In this document: in pieces, positions 55,635 to 63,434 of the stretch | Numbering within the stretch: position 1 is the first letter of the stretch | How the letters are laid out: each line of letters opens with the position of its first letter | Source of the DNA: Stutzerimonas stutzeri | Lineage (GTDB): Bacteria > Pseudomonadota > Gammaproteobacteria > Pseudomonadales > Pseudomonadaceae | DNA length: 64,000 bases | Reading direction: 5' to 3' | Assembly: GCF_009789555.1 (NCBI RefSeq) | Contig: NZ_CP046902.1 | Location: 4,618,748 to 4,682,747, forward strand | Notes under the pieces: generated by a model | The model's input: the letters and a program-made list of their open reading frames with translations, nothing else | Database searches by the model: none | Told to the model about the DNA's origin: nothing | Program-made: the position numbers and the translations under genes

Positions 55635-55967
55635 TCATTCGACCCAACAATAGATCGGCGCATCGGCCCCGCTATCGACCTTGACCCGCGCACTGTGACG
55701 CAGGCGCACCAACAGCCGTTTGGCGCCCTGCGCACTGCCGGCCAGTGCTGCAAGTTCTGCCAGCAGTTGCGGCCCGTCCATCCGCCCCGCTTGGCGTAGC
55801 AGTTGTTGCGCGCCCTGCCATAGACGATCATCCGCGCCCGCCGACGCGGCGCGCGGCGCCACCGAGGTGGCGGGCAACTGGCGCGCGAGCTGAGCCCAAT
55901 CCTCATCATCCAGCTCGATGCTGAGGTCGACCGGCCACGCACCGACGTGACCACGAATTCGGATCAT
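55635..55967 (-). CDS. Hypothetical protein
   Basis: A 110-residue protein without signal peptide or membrane segment. It begins MIRIRGHVGAWPVDLSIELD and ends SGADAPIYCWVE. It is rich in Leu, Arg and Ala and probably helical. I do not recognise the family. A very good ribosome site (AGGAGG, five bases before the ATG at 55967) supports it as a real gene. It is convergent with the metallopeptidase and divergent from the zinc operon; the Zur-like box lies 71 bases from its start. Confidence 0.7.
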   Translation of the reverse strand: MIRIRGHVGAWPVDLSIELDDEDWAQLARQLPATSVAPRAASAGADDRLWQGAQQLLRQAGRMDGPQLLAELAALAGSAQGAKRLLVRLRHSARVKVDSGADAPIYCWVE

Positions 55968-56037
55968 CTTCACCTCCTGATGTCTGTGCCTCATGCTCCC
56001 ACGCCTCGGACGGGCTGGCCAGCCGATACTTATATTT

Positions 56038-56050
56038 GTTATAACGTAAC
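56038..56050. promoter_or_regulatory. Zur-box-like palindrome before the zinc operon
   Basis: GTTATAACGTAAC has the Zur pattern GTTA...TAAC and differs by about two bases from the GTTATAnTATAAC core seen in Pseudomonas Zur sites. It lies 26 bases before the first ATG in an AT-rich patch. Confidence 0.7.
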
Positions 56051-56075
56051 CATCAATATATCGATGGAGTTCGTT

Positions 56076-56651
56076 ATGCGCCGCCTGCTGCTTGCCCTGC
56101 CCTTCGCCCTGCTGCCCGGTTTCGTTCACGCTGACGCCCCCCACGACCACGACCATGACCAGGACCATGCACACCATGGCAGTCTCGGTGCACATGAGCA
56201 CGGTGCCGCCGAACTGGATGTGGCGCTGGACGGCTCAACCCTTGAGATCGAACTGCGCAGCCCGGCGATGAACCTGGTGGGTTTCGAGCACGCACCGAGC
56301 AGTCAAGCGGACAGACAGAAGGTCGCCGGCGCACGCAAGCAGTTGGAACAGCCGGACGCCCTGTTGGGCCTGCCGGCCGTAGCCAATTGCGCGCTATCCG
56401 AAACCGAACTGGAAAGCCCGCTCTTCGAAGACGCCGCTCATCAGCATGAAGATGAACATGACAGCCAGCACAGCGAGATCCATGCGCACTACCATTACGA
56501 TTGCGCCACACCCCAGGCGTTGCATGCCCTCGATCTGCAGGGACTGTTCAAGGCTTTTCCAGGCACCGAGAAAATCCAGGTCCAGCTGATCGGCCCCAAC
56601 GGCCAACGGGGGGCGCAGCTTGACGCCGACCAGTCGCGCATCGAATTCTGA
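56076..56651 (+). CDS. zrgA: Histidine-rich DUF2796 zinc-uptake protein ZrgA
   Basis: A 191-residue exported protein, signal peptide ending at VHA near residue 19. It has two His/Asp-rich stretches (DHDHDQDHAHH near residue 24, and HQHEDEHDSQHSEIHAHYH near 127-145), and DUF2796 homology. It should collect zinc in the periplasm. It matches P. aeruginosa PA4063, the first gene of a zinc-starvation operon, and the Vibrio cholerae zrg system by family. The ATG at 56076 was taken over upstream frames because the signal peptide starts there. Confidence 0.88.
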   Translation: MRRLLLALPFALLPGFVHADAPHDHDHDQDHAHHGSLGAHEHGAAELDVALDGSTLEIELRSPAMNLVGFEHAPSSQADRQKVAGARKQLEQPDALLGLPAVANCALSETELESPLFEDAAHQHEDEHDSQHSEIHAHYHYDCATPQALHALDLQGLFKAFPGTEKIQVQLIGPNGQRGAQLDADQSRIEF

Positions 56652-56720
56652 TCTCCGATCGTCTGCCGTTGCCCGGTCCGACGCAGTAAACTTTCCGGCT
56701 CGCCTGACACGGATCACTCG

Positions 56721-57428
56721 ATGACCGCACCGTTGCTCGAACTCCACCAACTGGGTTTTGCCTGGCCTGGCCAGGCAGAGCTGCTAGACGTTCCCAGCTT
56801 CGTGCTGGAGCGAAACCAGAGCCTGTTTCTGAAAGGGCCTTCAGGCAGCGGCAAGACAACGCTGCTCGGCCTGATTGGCGGCGTACAGAAAGCGCAGCGC
56901 GGCACGGTTCGGCTGCTCGGCACTGACCTCGCGGCACTCTCGGCGGGCGCGCGGGATCGTTTTCGGGTTGACCACACCGGTTATATCTTCCAGCAGTTCA
57001 ACCTGCTGCCCTTCCTCTCGGTGGCAGAGAATGTCGGCTTGCCTTGCCATTTTTCCAGGACCCGCGCCGAGCGCGCCCGCCAGCGGCACGGCAGCGTGGC
57101 GCAAGCGGCGGCGAGCCTGCTTGCTCATCTGGGATTGCCGGAGCAGCTCCTTGAACGACGTGCCGAAGCCCTGTCGATCGGCCAGCAACAGCGCGTCGCC
57201 GCGGCGCGTGCGCTCATTGGCCAGCCTGAACTGGTGATCGCCGACGAGCCCACTTCGGCACTCGACGCCGATAGCCGCGAAGCCTTCCTGCAGTTGTTGT
57301 TCGCCGAATGCCGGGAGGCCGGTTCGAGCCTGCTGTTCGTCAGCCACGATCAAGGCCTGGCCGCGCTGTTCGATCGGAGCCTGTCACTGGCCGAGCTCAA
57401 TCGCGCCGCTCACGCACCGGAGGTATAG
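56721..57428 (+). CDS. ABC transporter ATPase, LolD/MacB type, of the zinc operon
   Basis: A 235-residue ATPase with Walker A GPSGSGKTT, Walker B LVIADEPT and the D-loop SALDADS. The signature reads LSIGQQQR instead of LSGGQ. It pairs with the FtsX-type permease just after it. P. aeruginosa PA4064 is the counterpart. It starts 69 bases after zrgA. Confidence 0.9.
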   Translation: MTAPLLELHQLGFAWPGQAELLDVPSFVLERNQSLFLKGPSGSGKTTLLGLIGGVQKAQRGTVRLLGTDLAALSAGARDRFRVDHTGYIFQQFNLLPFLSVAENVGLPCHFSRTRAERARQRHGSVAQAAASLLAHLGLPEQLLERRAEALSIGQQQRVAAARALIGQPELVIADEPTSALDADSREAFLQLLFAECREAGSSLLFVSHDQGLAALFDRSLSLAELNRAAHAPEV

Positions 57429-57430
57429 GC

Positions 57431-58696
57431 ATGCACCTGTTGCGCCTGGCGTTGGCGAGCCTGAACAACCGCCGTTTCACCGCCCTGCTCACGGTCTTTG
57501 CGATCGCCCTCTCGGTGTGCCTGTTGCTAGCCGTCGAGCGGGTGCGCACAGAGGCCCGGGCCAGCTTCGCCAGCACCATCAGCGGCACGGACCTGATTGT
57601 CGGCGCCCGCTCCGGCTCGGTGAATCTGCTGCTGTACTCTGTTTTCCGCATCGGCAACGCCACCAATAACATTCGATGGGACAGTTTCGAACATTACGCC
57701 CGACATCCACGGGTCAGCTGGGCCATCCCCATCTCGCTGGGCGATTCTCACCGCGGCTATCGCGTCATGGGCACCAGCGGCGCCTATTTCGAGCACTATC
57801 GCTACGGGCGTAAGCAACCGCTGCAGGTCGCTGAGGGGCGACCGTTCGCCCATGATCCATTCGAGGTGGTGCTCGGCGCCGAAGTGGCGCAGGCATTGAA
57901 CTACAAGCTGGGCGACGCGCTGGTGCTGGCGCACGGCGTGGCTTCGGTCAGCCTGGTCAAACACGATGACAAACCCTTTCGCGTGGTAGGCATCCTCCAG
58001 CGCACCGGCACGCCAGTCGATCGCACGCTGCATATCAGCCTGGAAGGCATGCAAGCGTTGCACATCGACTGGCAGAACGGCATGCCGGCCCGCGGCGCGG
58101 CGCGCATCGACGCCGAGCAGGCGCGGCAGATGGATCTGCAACCCGAGCAAATCACCGCATTCATGCTTGGCCTCAACAGCCGGATCGCCACCTTCGCCTT
58201 GCAGCGCGAGATCAACCAGTACCGCGCGGAACCGCTGCTGGCGATTCTGCCGGGCGTCGCCCTGCAAGAGCTCTGGAGCCTGATGGGTACGGCGGAAAAG
58301 GCGCTGTTCGTGGTTTCCCTGTTCGTTGTGTTGACCGGGCTGATCGGCATGTTGACGGCGATCCTGACCAGCCTCAACGAGCGCCGGCGGGAAATGGCGA
58401 TCCTGCGCTCGGTGGGCGCCCGGCCCTGGCATATCGCCGGGCTGCTGGTGCTCGATGCGTTCAGCCTGGCACTGGCGGGCGTCCTGTTGGGCCTTGTGCT
58501 GCTGTATCTGGCCATCGCCCTCGCCCAAGGCCTGCTGCAAAGTCACTATGGGCTTTACCTGCCCTTGGCCCCGCCCAGCGCCTATGAGTGGTCACTGCTT
58601 GCAGGCATACTGCTGGCGGGGCTGGTGATGGGCAGCATCCCCGCCTGGCGCGCGTACCGGCAGTCACTGGCTGACGGCCTGTCGATCAGACTATGA
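57431..58696 (+). CDS. FtsX/MacB-type ABC permease of the zinc operon
   Basis: A 421-residue protein with an N-terminal helix (about 20-40), a large periplasmic domain (about 40-285) and three C-terminal helices (from FVVSLFVVLTGLIGMLTAIL). ERRREMAILRSVGARPWHIAGL is the FtsX/MacB coupling block. Such permeases often act by mechanotransmission and do not transport their substrate through the membrane, so its part in zinc supply is open. It starts two bases after the ATPase stop. Counterpart: PA4065. Confidence 0.9.
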   Translation: MHLLRLALASLNNRRFTALLTVFAIALSVCLLLAVERVRTEARASFASTISGTDLIVGARSGSVNLLLYSVFRIGNATNNIRWDSFEHYARHPRVSWAIPISLGDSHRGYRVMGTSGAYFEHYRYGRKQPLQVAEGRPFAHDPFEVVLGAEVAQALNYKLGDALVLAHGVASVSLVKHDDKPFRVVGILQRTGTPVDRTLHISLEGMQALHIDWQNGMPARGAARIDAEQARQMDLQPEQITAFMLGLNSRIATFALQREINQYRAEPLLAILPGVALQELWSLMGTAEKALFVVSLFVVLTGLIGMLTAILTSLNERRREMAILRSVGARPWHIAGLLVLDAFSLALAGVLLGLVLLYLAIALAQGLLQSHYGLYLPLAPPSAYEWSLLAGILLAGLVMGSIPAWRAYRQSLADGLSIRL

Positions 58697-58704
58697 GGAC
58701 GTCC

Positions 58705-59217
58705 ATGTCACGGCTGCTGCTTGCCATGCTGTTGGGCCTTGCGGCGACGTTCGCGGCCGCCGAGGTGCGTGAGTTGCAATGGTCGGACCTGATCCCCGCC
58801 GACGCGCCGCCACCGCCGCCACCGATGGCAATCCACGACCTGTCGCAGCTGGCCGACGCGCTGGCGGCCGAGACCGGCCCCGCTGCCGTGCAGCAATCTC
58901 CCGCGGCGCCTGTCGTCGGGGCGCTGGATGGCGCTCATATCAAACTGCCGGGGTATATCGTACCGTTGGACATGGGCGCGGACGGCCGGGTCACCGAATT
59001 CCTGCTGGTGCCGTACTTCGGCGCGTGCATACACGTTCCGCCACCGCCATCGAACCAGATCGTGCATGTGACCAGCGAACTGGGGGTCAAGGTAGACGAG
59101 CTGTACCAGCCGTTCTGGATCGAAGGGCCGCTGCGGGTCGAACACGCCAGCAGCGAACTGGCCGAAGCCGGGTATCGGATGGATGCGCAGAAGATTTACT
59201 TCTACGAGCTGGAATAA
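58705..59217 (+). CDS. DUF3299 exported protein of the zinc operon
   Basis: A 170-residue protein with a signal peptide (SRLLLAMLLGLAATFAAA), a Pro run (six prolines near residue 37) and the DUF3299 block: KLPGYIVPLDMG, FLLVPYFGACIHVPPPPSNQ and FWIEGPL. Function is unknown; it is the usual last gene of this zinc-starvation operon (PA4066). I chose the ATG at 58705 because GAGGA lies five bases upstream; an ATG at 58693 overlaps the permease stop. Confidence 0.87.
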   Translation: MSRLLLAMLLGLAATFAAAEVRELQWSDLIPADAPPPPPPMAIHDLSQLADALAAETGPAAVQQSPAAPVVGALDGAHIKLPGYIVPLDMGADGRVTEFLLVPYFGACIHVPPPPSNQIVHVTSELGVKVDELYQPFWIEGPLRVEHASSELAEAGYRMDAQKIYFYELE

Positions 59218-59322
59218 CGCAGCGTCCGCACGGAAGGCCAAGCGCTGCCATGGATGACGGCGAGGCTGGCGCCCCGCACTGCCGCGGCCTGCTCGATTTT
59301 AGTCAGCCCACGCCAGCCGACG

Positions 59323-60414
59323 TCACCGAACGCTGGCAACCTGACGTTGCCGCTCGAAGTTCAGTTCCCCTTCGGCCCATTCACGCCAGGCGCGCACCTT
59401 GCGCCGCTCAGCACCTGCGCGCTCGGCCTGTTTCAGCGCATCGAGGCCAGCCTGCCAGCGGGCCTGCTCCAACTCCAGCTGGGCCAGGTTCATCCAGAAC
59501 TTGGCGCTGCCCGACTGCACGGCCAATTGGTGATAGATCGTCGCAGCGGCAGCGCGCTCACGTGCCTGCCACCACAGCATGGCCAACCGCTCCCGGCGTT
59601 CGGCGTTATCGGCCAGCAAGCGCGAATCGAGCATTCCCTGAAGCAGCGTGGCGCCTTGCCACGGCTGATCCGCGGCGCCGGCGAGCAGCACCAGATTGTC
59701 CAGTTCCGCCTCGCTGAACCTAAGCCCCTTGGCATGCGCAGCGCGCAACGTGGCGAGCGCCTTTTCCTGCGCGCCAGCCATCTGCTGCAGTCCGGCCAGT
59801 TGGCGCCAACCCTTGGTCTGGTCGGGATGGCGCGCGAGCAGGCGACGCTGCCAGCGCTCGGCAGTCTCGTAGCGTTTCAGTTCGGCGTTGCCAGCCACCA
59901 GAAACTGTATCCAGGTATCGGCCGCACCGGGGTTGGCCTGCACATAACGCTCGGCCAGCGGTAACGCCTTGGCGTGCTGCCCGAGCCCCTGGTAAGCCTG
60001 GACCAGCATCTGCAGGACCTCCTCGTTCGCCTGGGCAGGCGCGCCCAGCAGGCTAACCACCTTGGCATAGCGACGCTCGATAAGATTCAGTTTGGCCAGG
60101 TTGAGGCGCTCAGTGGCCAGCAAGTCCTCGTCCAGCTTGCCACTGGCGACGGCTTTTTCCAGCAATTCCAGCGCCTGCCCGCTGTCGCCTTGGGCCCAGG
60201 CCAGATAGGCCTGACTGCGCCAAAGCAGGGCCTGCTCGAGACTGCCGACCTTGGCCTGCGCCTGCGTGAGGGCTGCGCGCGCCGTGCTGTAATCGCCCTT
60301 TTCCTGAGCGACCCGTGCACGCTCAAGGGCCTTGAAAATAGCCGGTTCGATGCTTTGCACAGCATGGGCCGAGACAGCGAAAAACAACGAGATCAACAGC
60401 AGCAAACGAGGCAT
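59323..60414 (-). CDS. TPR-repeat exported protein of the TonB2 module
   Basis: A 363-residue protein with a signal peptide (MPRLLLLISLFFAVSAHA) and a chain of TPR-like helical pairs through the body (repeats such as ARAALTQAQAKVGSLEQALL, and AERYVQANPGAADTWIQFLV). It lies one base after tonB (its ATG at 60414, tonB stop 60416-60418). In TonB2-type loci a TPR protein commonly closes the operon; its role is unproven. It is convergent with the zinc operon. Confidence 0.85.
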   Translation of the reverse strand: MPRLLLLISLFFAVSAHAVQSIEPAIFKALERARVAQEKGDYSTARAALTQAQAKVGSLEQALLWRSQAYLAWAQGDSGQALELLEKAVASGKLDEDLLATERLNLAKLNLIERRYAKVVSLLGAPAQANEEVLQMLVQAYQGLGQHAKALPLAERYVQANPGAADTWIQFLVAGNAELKRYETAERWQRRLLARHPDQTKGWRQLAGLQQMAGAQEKALATLRAAHAKGLRFSEAELDNLVLLAGAADQPWQGATLLQGMLDSRLLADNAERRERLAMLWWQARERAAAATIYHQLAVQSGSAKFWMNLAQLELEQARWQAGLDALKQAERAGAERRKVRAWREWAEGELNFERQRQVASVR

Positions 60415-60415
60415 G

Positions 60416-61126
60416 TCAGCGTTCTCCTTGCAGGCGGAAGTGCAGAGTCTTGACGGCTTCTCGCGACACCGCAGCCCCATTCTCGGTCCGTGGCGCGAAG
60501 CGCCAGCGAGCGGCGGCGCGGCGTGCTTCACGGTCGAATACGTTGGCCGGTGACGCTTCCAGCACCCGAATGTTCTCGACCTTGCCGGCGGCGGTAATGG
60601 TGAAAGCAAGCTTGATGTGGCCTTCGATGCCACGCTGACGTGCCCGATAGGGATACTCGGGACGGACGTCGTTGAGCGGCATGACTTCCTGCTCCGGTCC
60701 CGATTGCGAGGCCGACTCCGCTGCCGACGGGGCTGCCGGTGCCGGGGGCGCCGCCGGCGCAGACGCAGCCGTCAATCCGGCCAGGCTGGGCGCGGGCGCG
60801 CTGGCGACCGATATACCCGTTTCGATGTTCGGCAGCGGCAGGTCAAGCTTCGGCAGGTTGGCACTCGGACTGGCCATGCTCGGTGCAGGTGGCGTGGGCG
60901 TCGGCGGTGTCTTGGGTTGAGGAGGTTGCGGCGCCTGCTGTCGCGAGCGGGTCGCGGTGCTTTCGTTACGGTTGTCCATGCGCACGAAATTGGCGATCGC
61001 CACCGGCTCGTCGGTGACCTCGCTGCGCGGCGGGTTGACCATGCTCAGCATCAGCACGAACAACAGCAGCGCGACCACGCAGGCGCCGACGAAGGACAAC
61101 CCGACGCGGGTCAGTCCCCGGACCAT
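60416..61126 (-). CDS. tonB: TonB-family energy transducer
   Basis: A 236-residue protein with one N-terminal helix (about 10-30), a Pro-rich middle (PQPPQPKTPPTPTPPAP) and a TonB C-terminal domain starting RPEYPYRARQRGIEGHIKLA. TonB spans the periplasm to open TonB-dependent receptors. The ATG at 61126 overlaps the exbD stop (TGATG) and has GGGAG seven bases upstream. Confidence 0.92.
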   Translation of the reverse strand: MVRGLTRVGLSFVGACVVALLLFVLMLSMVNPPRSEVTDEPVAIANFVRMDNRNESTATRSRQQAPQPPQPKTPPTPTPPAPSMASPSANLPKLDLPLPNIETGISVASAPAPSLAGLTAASAPAAPPAPAAPSAAESASQSGPEQEVMPLNDVRPEYPYRARQRGIEGHIKLAFTITAAGKVENIRVLEASPANVFDREARRAAARWRFAPRTENGAAVSREAVKTLHFRLQGER

Positions 61127-61539
61127 CACTGCGCTCCCGAGCTGGCAGCAAGCGCCACGTCCTGGACGCCGGCCAGACGCGCCTGGTCCATGACCTGGAC
61201 GACCAGACCGGTCCGCGCATCCTGATCGGCCTGCACCACCACGGCGCCCTCTGGCTGATCGACGCGCATACGCTCGACGTGGGCCCGTACACTGCGAACG
61301 TCCACGGCCTGCTTGTCGATCCAGACCTGGCCTTCCGCAGTGACAGCAATGAGAATGTTGCCCTTGTCCTGGGCACTGGCGGTATCAGCCTGAGGACGCT
61401 GAACCTCGACACCGGACTCCTTGATGAAAGAGCTGGTGACGATGAAAAAGATCAACATGATGAAGACCACGTCGAGCATGGGCGTCAGGTCGATGCCAGT
61501 GTCTTCTTCCTGCTGATAGTGGTGACGACGCATACGCAT
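61126..61539 (-). CDS. exbD: ExbD biopolymer transport protein
   Basis: A 137-residue protein with a short cytoplasmic N-terminus, one helix containing LTPMLDVVFIMLIFFIV and the essential Asp23, and a periplasmic domain. It completes the proton motor with ExbB. The ATG at 61539 (MRMRRHHYQQ) follows AGGA by seven bases. It overlaps tonB by one base (TGATG). Confidence 0.93.
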   Translation of the reverse strand: MRMRRHHYQQEEDTGIDLTPMLDVVFIMLIFFIVTSSFIKESGVEVQRPQADTASAQDKGNILIAVTAEGQVWIDKQAVDVRSVRAHVERMRVDQPEGAVVVQADQDARTGLVVQVMDQARLAGVQDVALAASSGAQ

Positions 61540-61549
61540 CCGGTAATCC

Positions 61550-62095
61550 TCAATCGTGACGCAGCTGGTCGGCCAGCCGGTCGAGAGCCTGGCGCGAAAT
61601 ACGTTCGAGACGCGCCAGGCTGAACAGTCCAGTAATGGCCAGCACCATGCCAGCCATGGTCGGCAGGGTCGCCTGCCAGACGCCCGCGGCCATGCCACGG
61701 GGGTTGCCGGTACCGTTGAGCGCCAGCACATCGAATACCGCAATCATGCCGCTGACCGTGCCGAGCAGTCCGAGCAGCGGATACATCGCCACCAGGGTCT
61801 TGCTCATCCGCAGGGGGCCTGCAAGTTGCTGCTGCGCCTGGGCCAGCCAGGCACTACGGACCGCACGCTGCCAGTTGCCGGACTCGTTTCCGAGTTGCGC
61901 CCAGGCTTGGCGCCGGGATTCGACCCAATGCGGGAACACCCGCCGCATGAACCACAGGCGTTCGAACACCAGCGTCCAATACAGCACACACAAAGCAGCC
62001 AGCGCCCACATCACCGCGCCGCCCGCCGCCATGAAATCGAGCAGCGAATACGCGCTGTCGATCAGGCGCAGCCAGTGACCGTGCAGGTCAGTCAC
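61550..62095 (-). CDS. exbB: ExbB proton-channel protein
   Basis: A 181-residue MotA/TolQ/ExbB protein with three helices (about 25-45, 105-125 and 145-165). PLLGLLGTVSGMIAVFD and GVWQATLPTMAGMVLAI are the family blocks. GTG at 62095 is the start; it overlaps the TtpC-like gene by eight bases. Confidence 0.92.
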   Translation of the reverse strand: MTDLHGHWLRLIDSAYSLLDFMAAGGAVMWALAALCVLYWTLVFERLWFMRRVFPHWVESRRQAWAQLGNESGNWQRAVRSAWLAQAQQQLAGPLRMSKTLVAMYPLLGLLGTVSGMIAVFDVLALNGTGNPRGMAAGVWQATLPTMAGMVLAITGLFSLARLERISRQALDRLADQLRHD

Positions 62096-63434
62096 GACGC
62101 GGCGCCCCTGACAGGTGCAACGCGATCAGGCCCGCACTCTGCTGTTCCAGCAGCTGGATCAGCGCCTTGCTGCGGCTGGCCAGCAGGCTGTGCAGGAACA
62201 GCAGTGGAATGGCCACCACCAGGCCCAGCACGGTGGTCACCAACGCCTGGGAGATGCCATCGGCCATCAGCCGCGAATCGCCGCCGCCACTCTGCGTGAT
62301 CGCCTGGAACGTCACGATCATGCCAGTCACCGTGCCCAGCAGTCCGAGCAATGGCGCTACCGCACTGAGCAGCTTGAGCAGCGGCTGGCCGCGCTCCAAA
62401 GGCGGCGTTTCCTGCAGGATCGCCTCGTCGAGCTTCAGCTCCAGGGTCTCAAGGTCGGAGAGCTGCGGCTTGGGACCCAAGACGCCAATGATTCGACCCA
62501 GCGGGTTATCGTCGCGCGGCTGGTTGAGGCTGCGCATCTGCCGGCTCACAGCACGCCCGACGCCGGTCAGGTAGACCATGCGCCAGACGGCCAGCAACAG
62601 GCCAACGGCGCCCAGCACCAGAATGACCCAACCCACCAGGCCGCCCTGCTGGACGCGGTCCCAGAGCTGCGGCTGACGTTGCAACTGGGCCAGTAGCGAA
62701 CCGCGGCTCGGGTCGATCGGCAGGGACGCAAGGGCGTCGCTGCTGCTCAGGTAGTCGTTCACCAGACCCATGCCGGACGGTTGGCGGCTGGGCGTCAGCA
62801 GCTCGCCAGCGCCGCTTTCATAGCGCAGGAAAGCATCATCGGAGAACGCGGAGAAACTTCCAATGCGCAGCACCGGCTGCACACTGCGTTGACCATCGGC
62901 GCCCACCACAGGCAGCTCCACACGCTCGACTCGACCACTGGCGGCAAGGTCCTCGAGCAGCGTCATCCAGAAATCGTCCAGGTCCTGCGCCGAGGGCAGT
63001 GCCCGGCTTTGCGCCAACGCCTTGAGCCGCGCGAGGCGCTCCGGGTATTGCGCGTTGAGCAGGCTGTCCTGCCACTGTCCAGCGATGTCACCCGCACTCT
63101 GGCGAACGACCCCGAACAGCTCCCCGAGATGACCGACCCGCTGAGCCAGAAGCTTTTCTTGCTCGGCCAGCTCGGCTTCCTGGCGATCGAATTCGGCTTT
63201 CAGACGCTCCGCTTCGGCTTTCTGTTTTTCAAGCACCGCATTGGCACTTGCCAGCAATTGCGCCTGCTCGCTGCGATTCTGGACAAACGCCTGCTCGCGC
63301 GCCTGCATGGCGTCGACCTCCGCAGCGCGTTCGCTACGAATACGCTGCAACAGTTGGTCTGGGCTCAAGGGCTCGGCCGCCTGAGCCAGGGCCGGCAGCA
63401 GGGCGATGAACATCAACGTCAGCAAACGGCTCAT
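62088..63434 (-). CDS. ttpC: TtpC-like MotA/TolQ/ExbB protein
   Basis: A 448-residue protein with a signal peptide (SRLLTLMFIALLPALAQA) and a long charged coiled coil at about 35-105. A periplasmic domain follows to about 265, then a C-terminal ExbB-type part with helices near 275, 370 and 415 (APLLGLLGTVTGMIVTFQAI). This is the layout of Vibrio TtpC, the fourth protein of TonB2 systems. It lies between DUF3450 and exbB, as in Vibrio. Confidence 0.88.
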   Translation of the reverse strand: MSRLLTLMFIALLPALAQAAEPLSPDQLLQRIRSERAAEVDAMQAREQAFVQNRSEQAQLLASANAVLEKQKAEAERLKAEFDRQEAELAEQEKLLAQRVGHLGELFGVVRQSAGDIAGQWQDSLLNAQYPERLARLKALAQSRALPSAQDLDDFWMTLLEDLAASGRVERVELPVVGADGQRSVQPVLRIGSFSAFSDDAFLRYESGAGELLTPSRQPSGMGLVNDYLSSSDALASLPIDPSRGSLLAQLQRQPQLWDRVQQGGLVGWVILVLGAVGLLLAVWRMVYLTGVGRAVSRQMRSLNQPRDDNPLGRIIGVLGPKPQLSDLETLELKLDEAILQETPPLERGQPLLKLLSAVAPLLGLLGTVTGMIVTFQAITQSGGGDSRLMADGISQALVTTVLGLVVAIPLLFLHSLLASRSKALIQLLEQQSAGLIALHLSGAPRRD

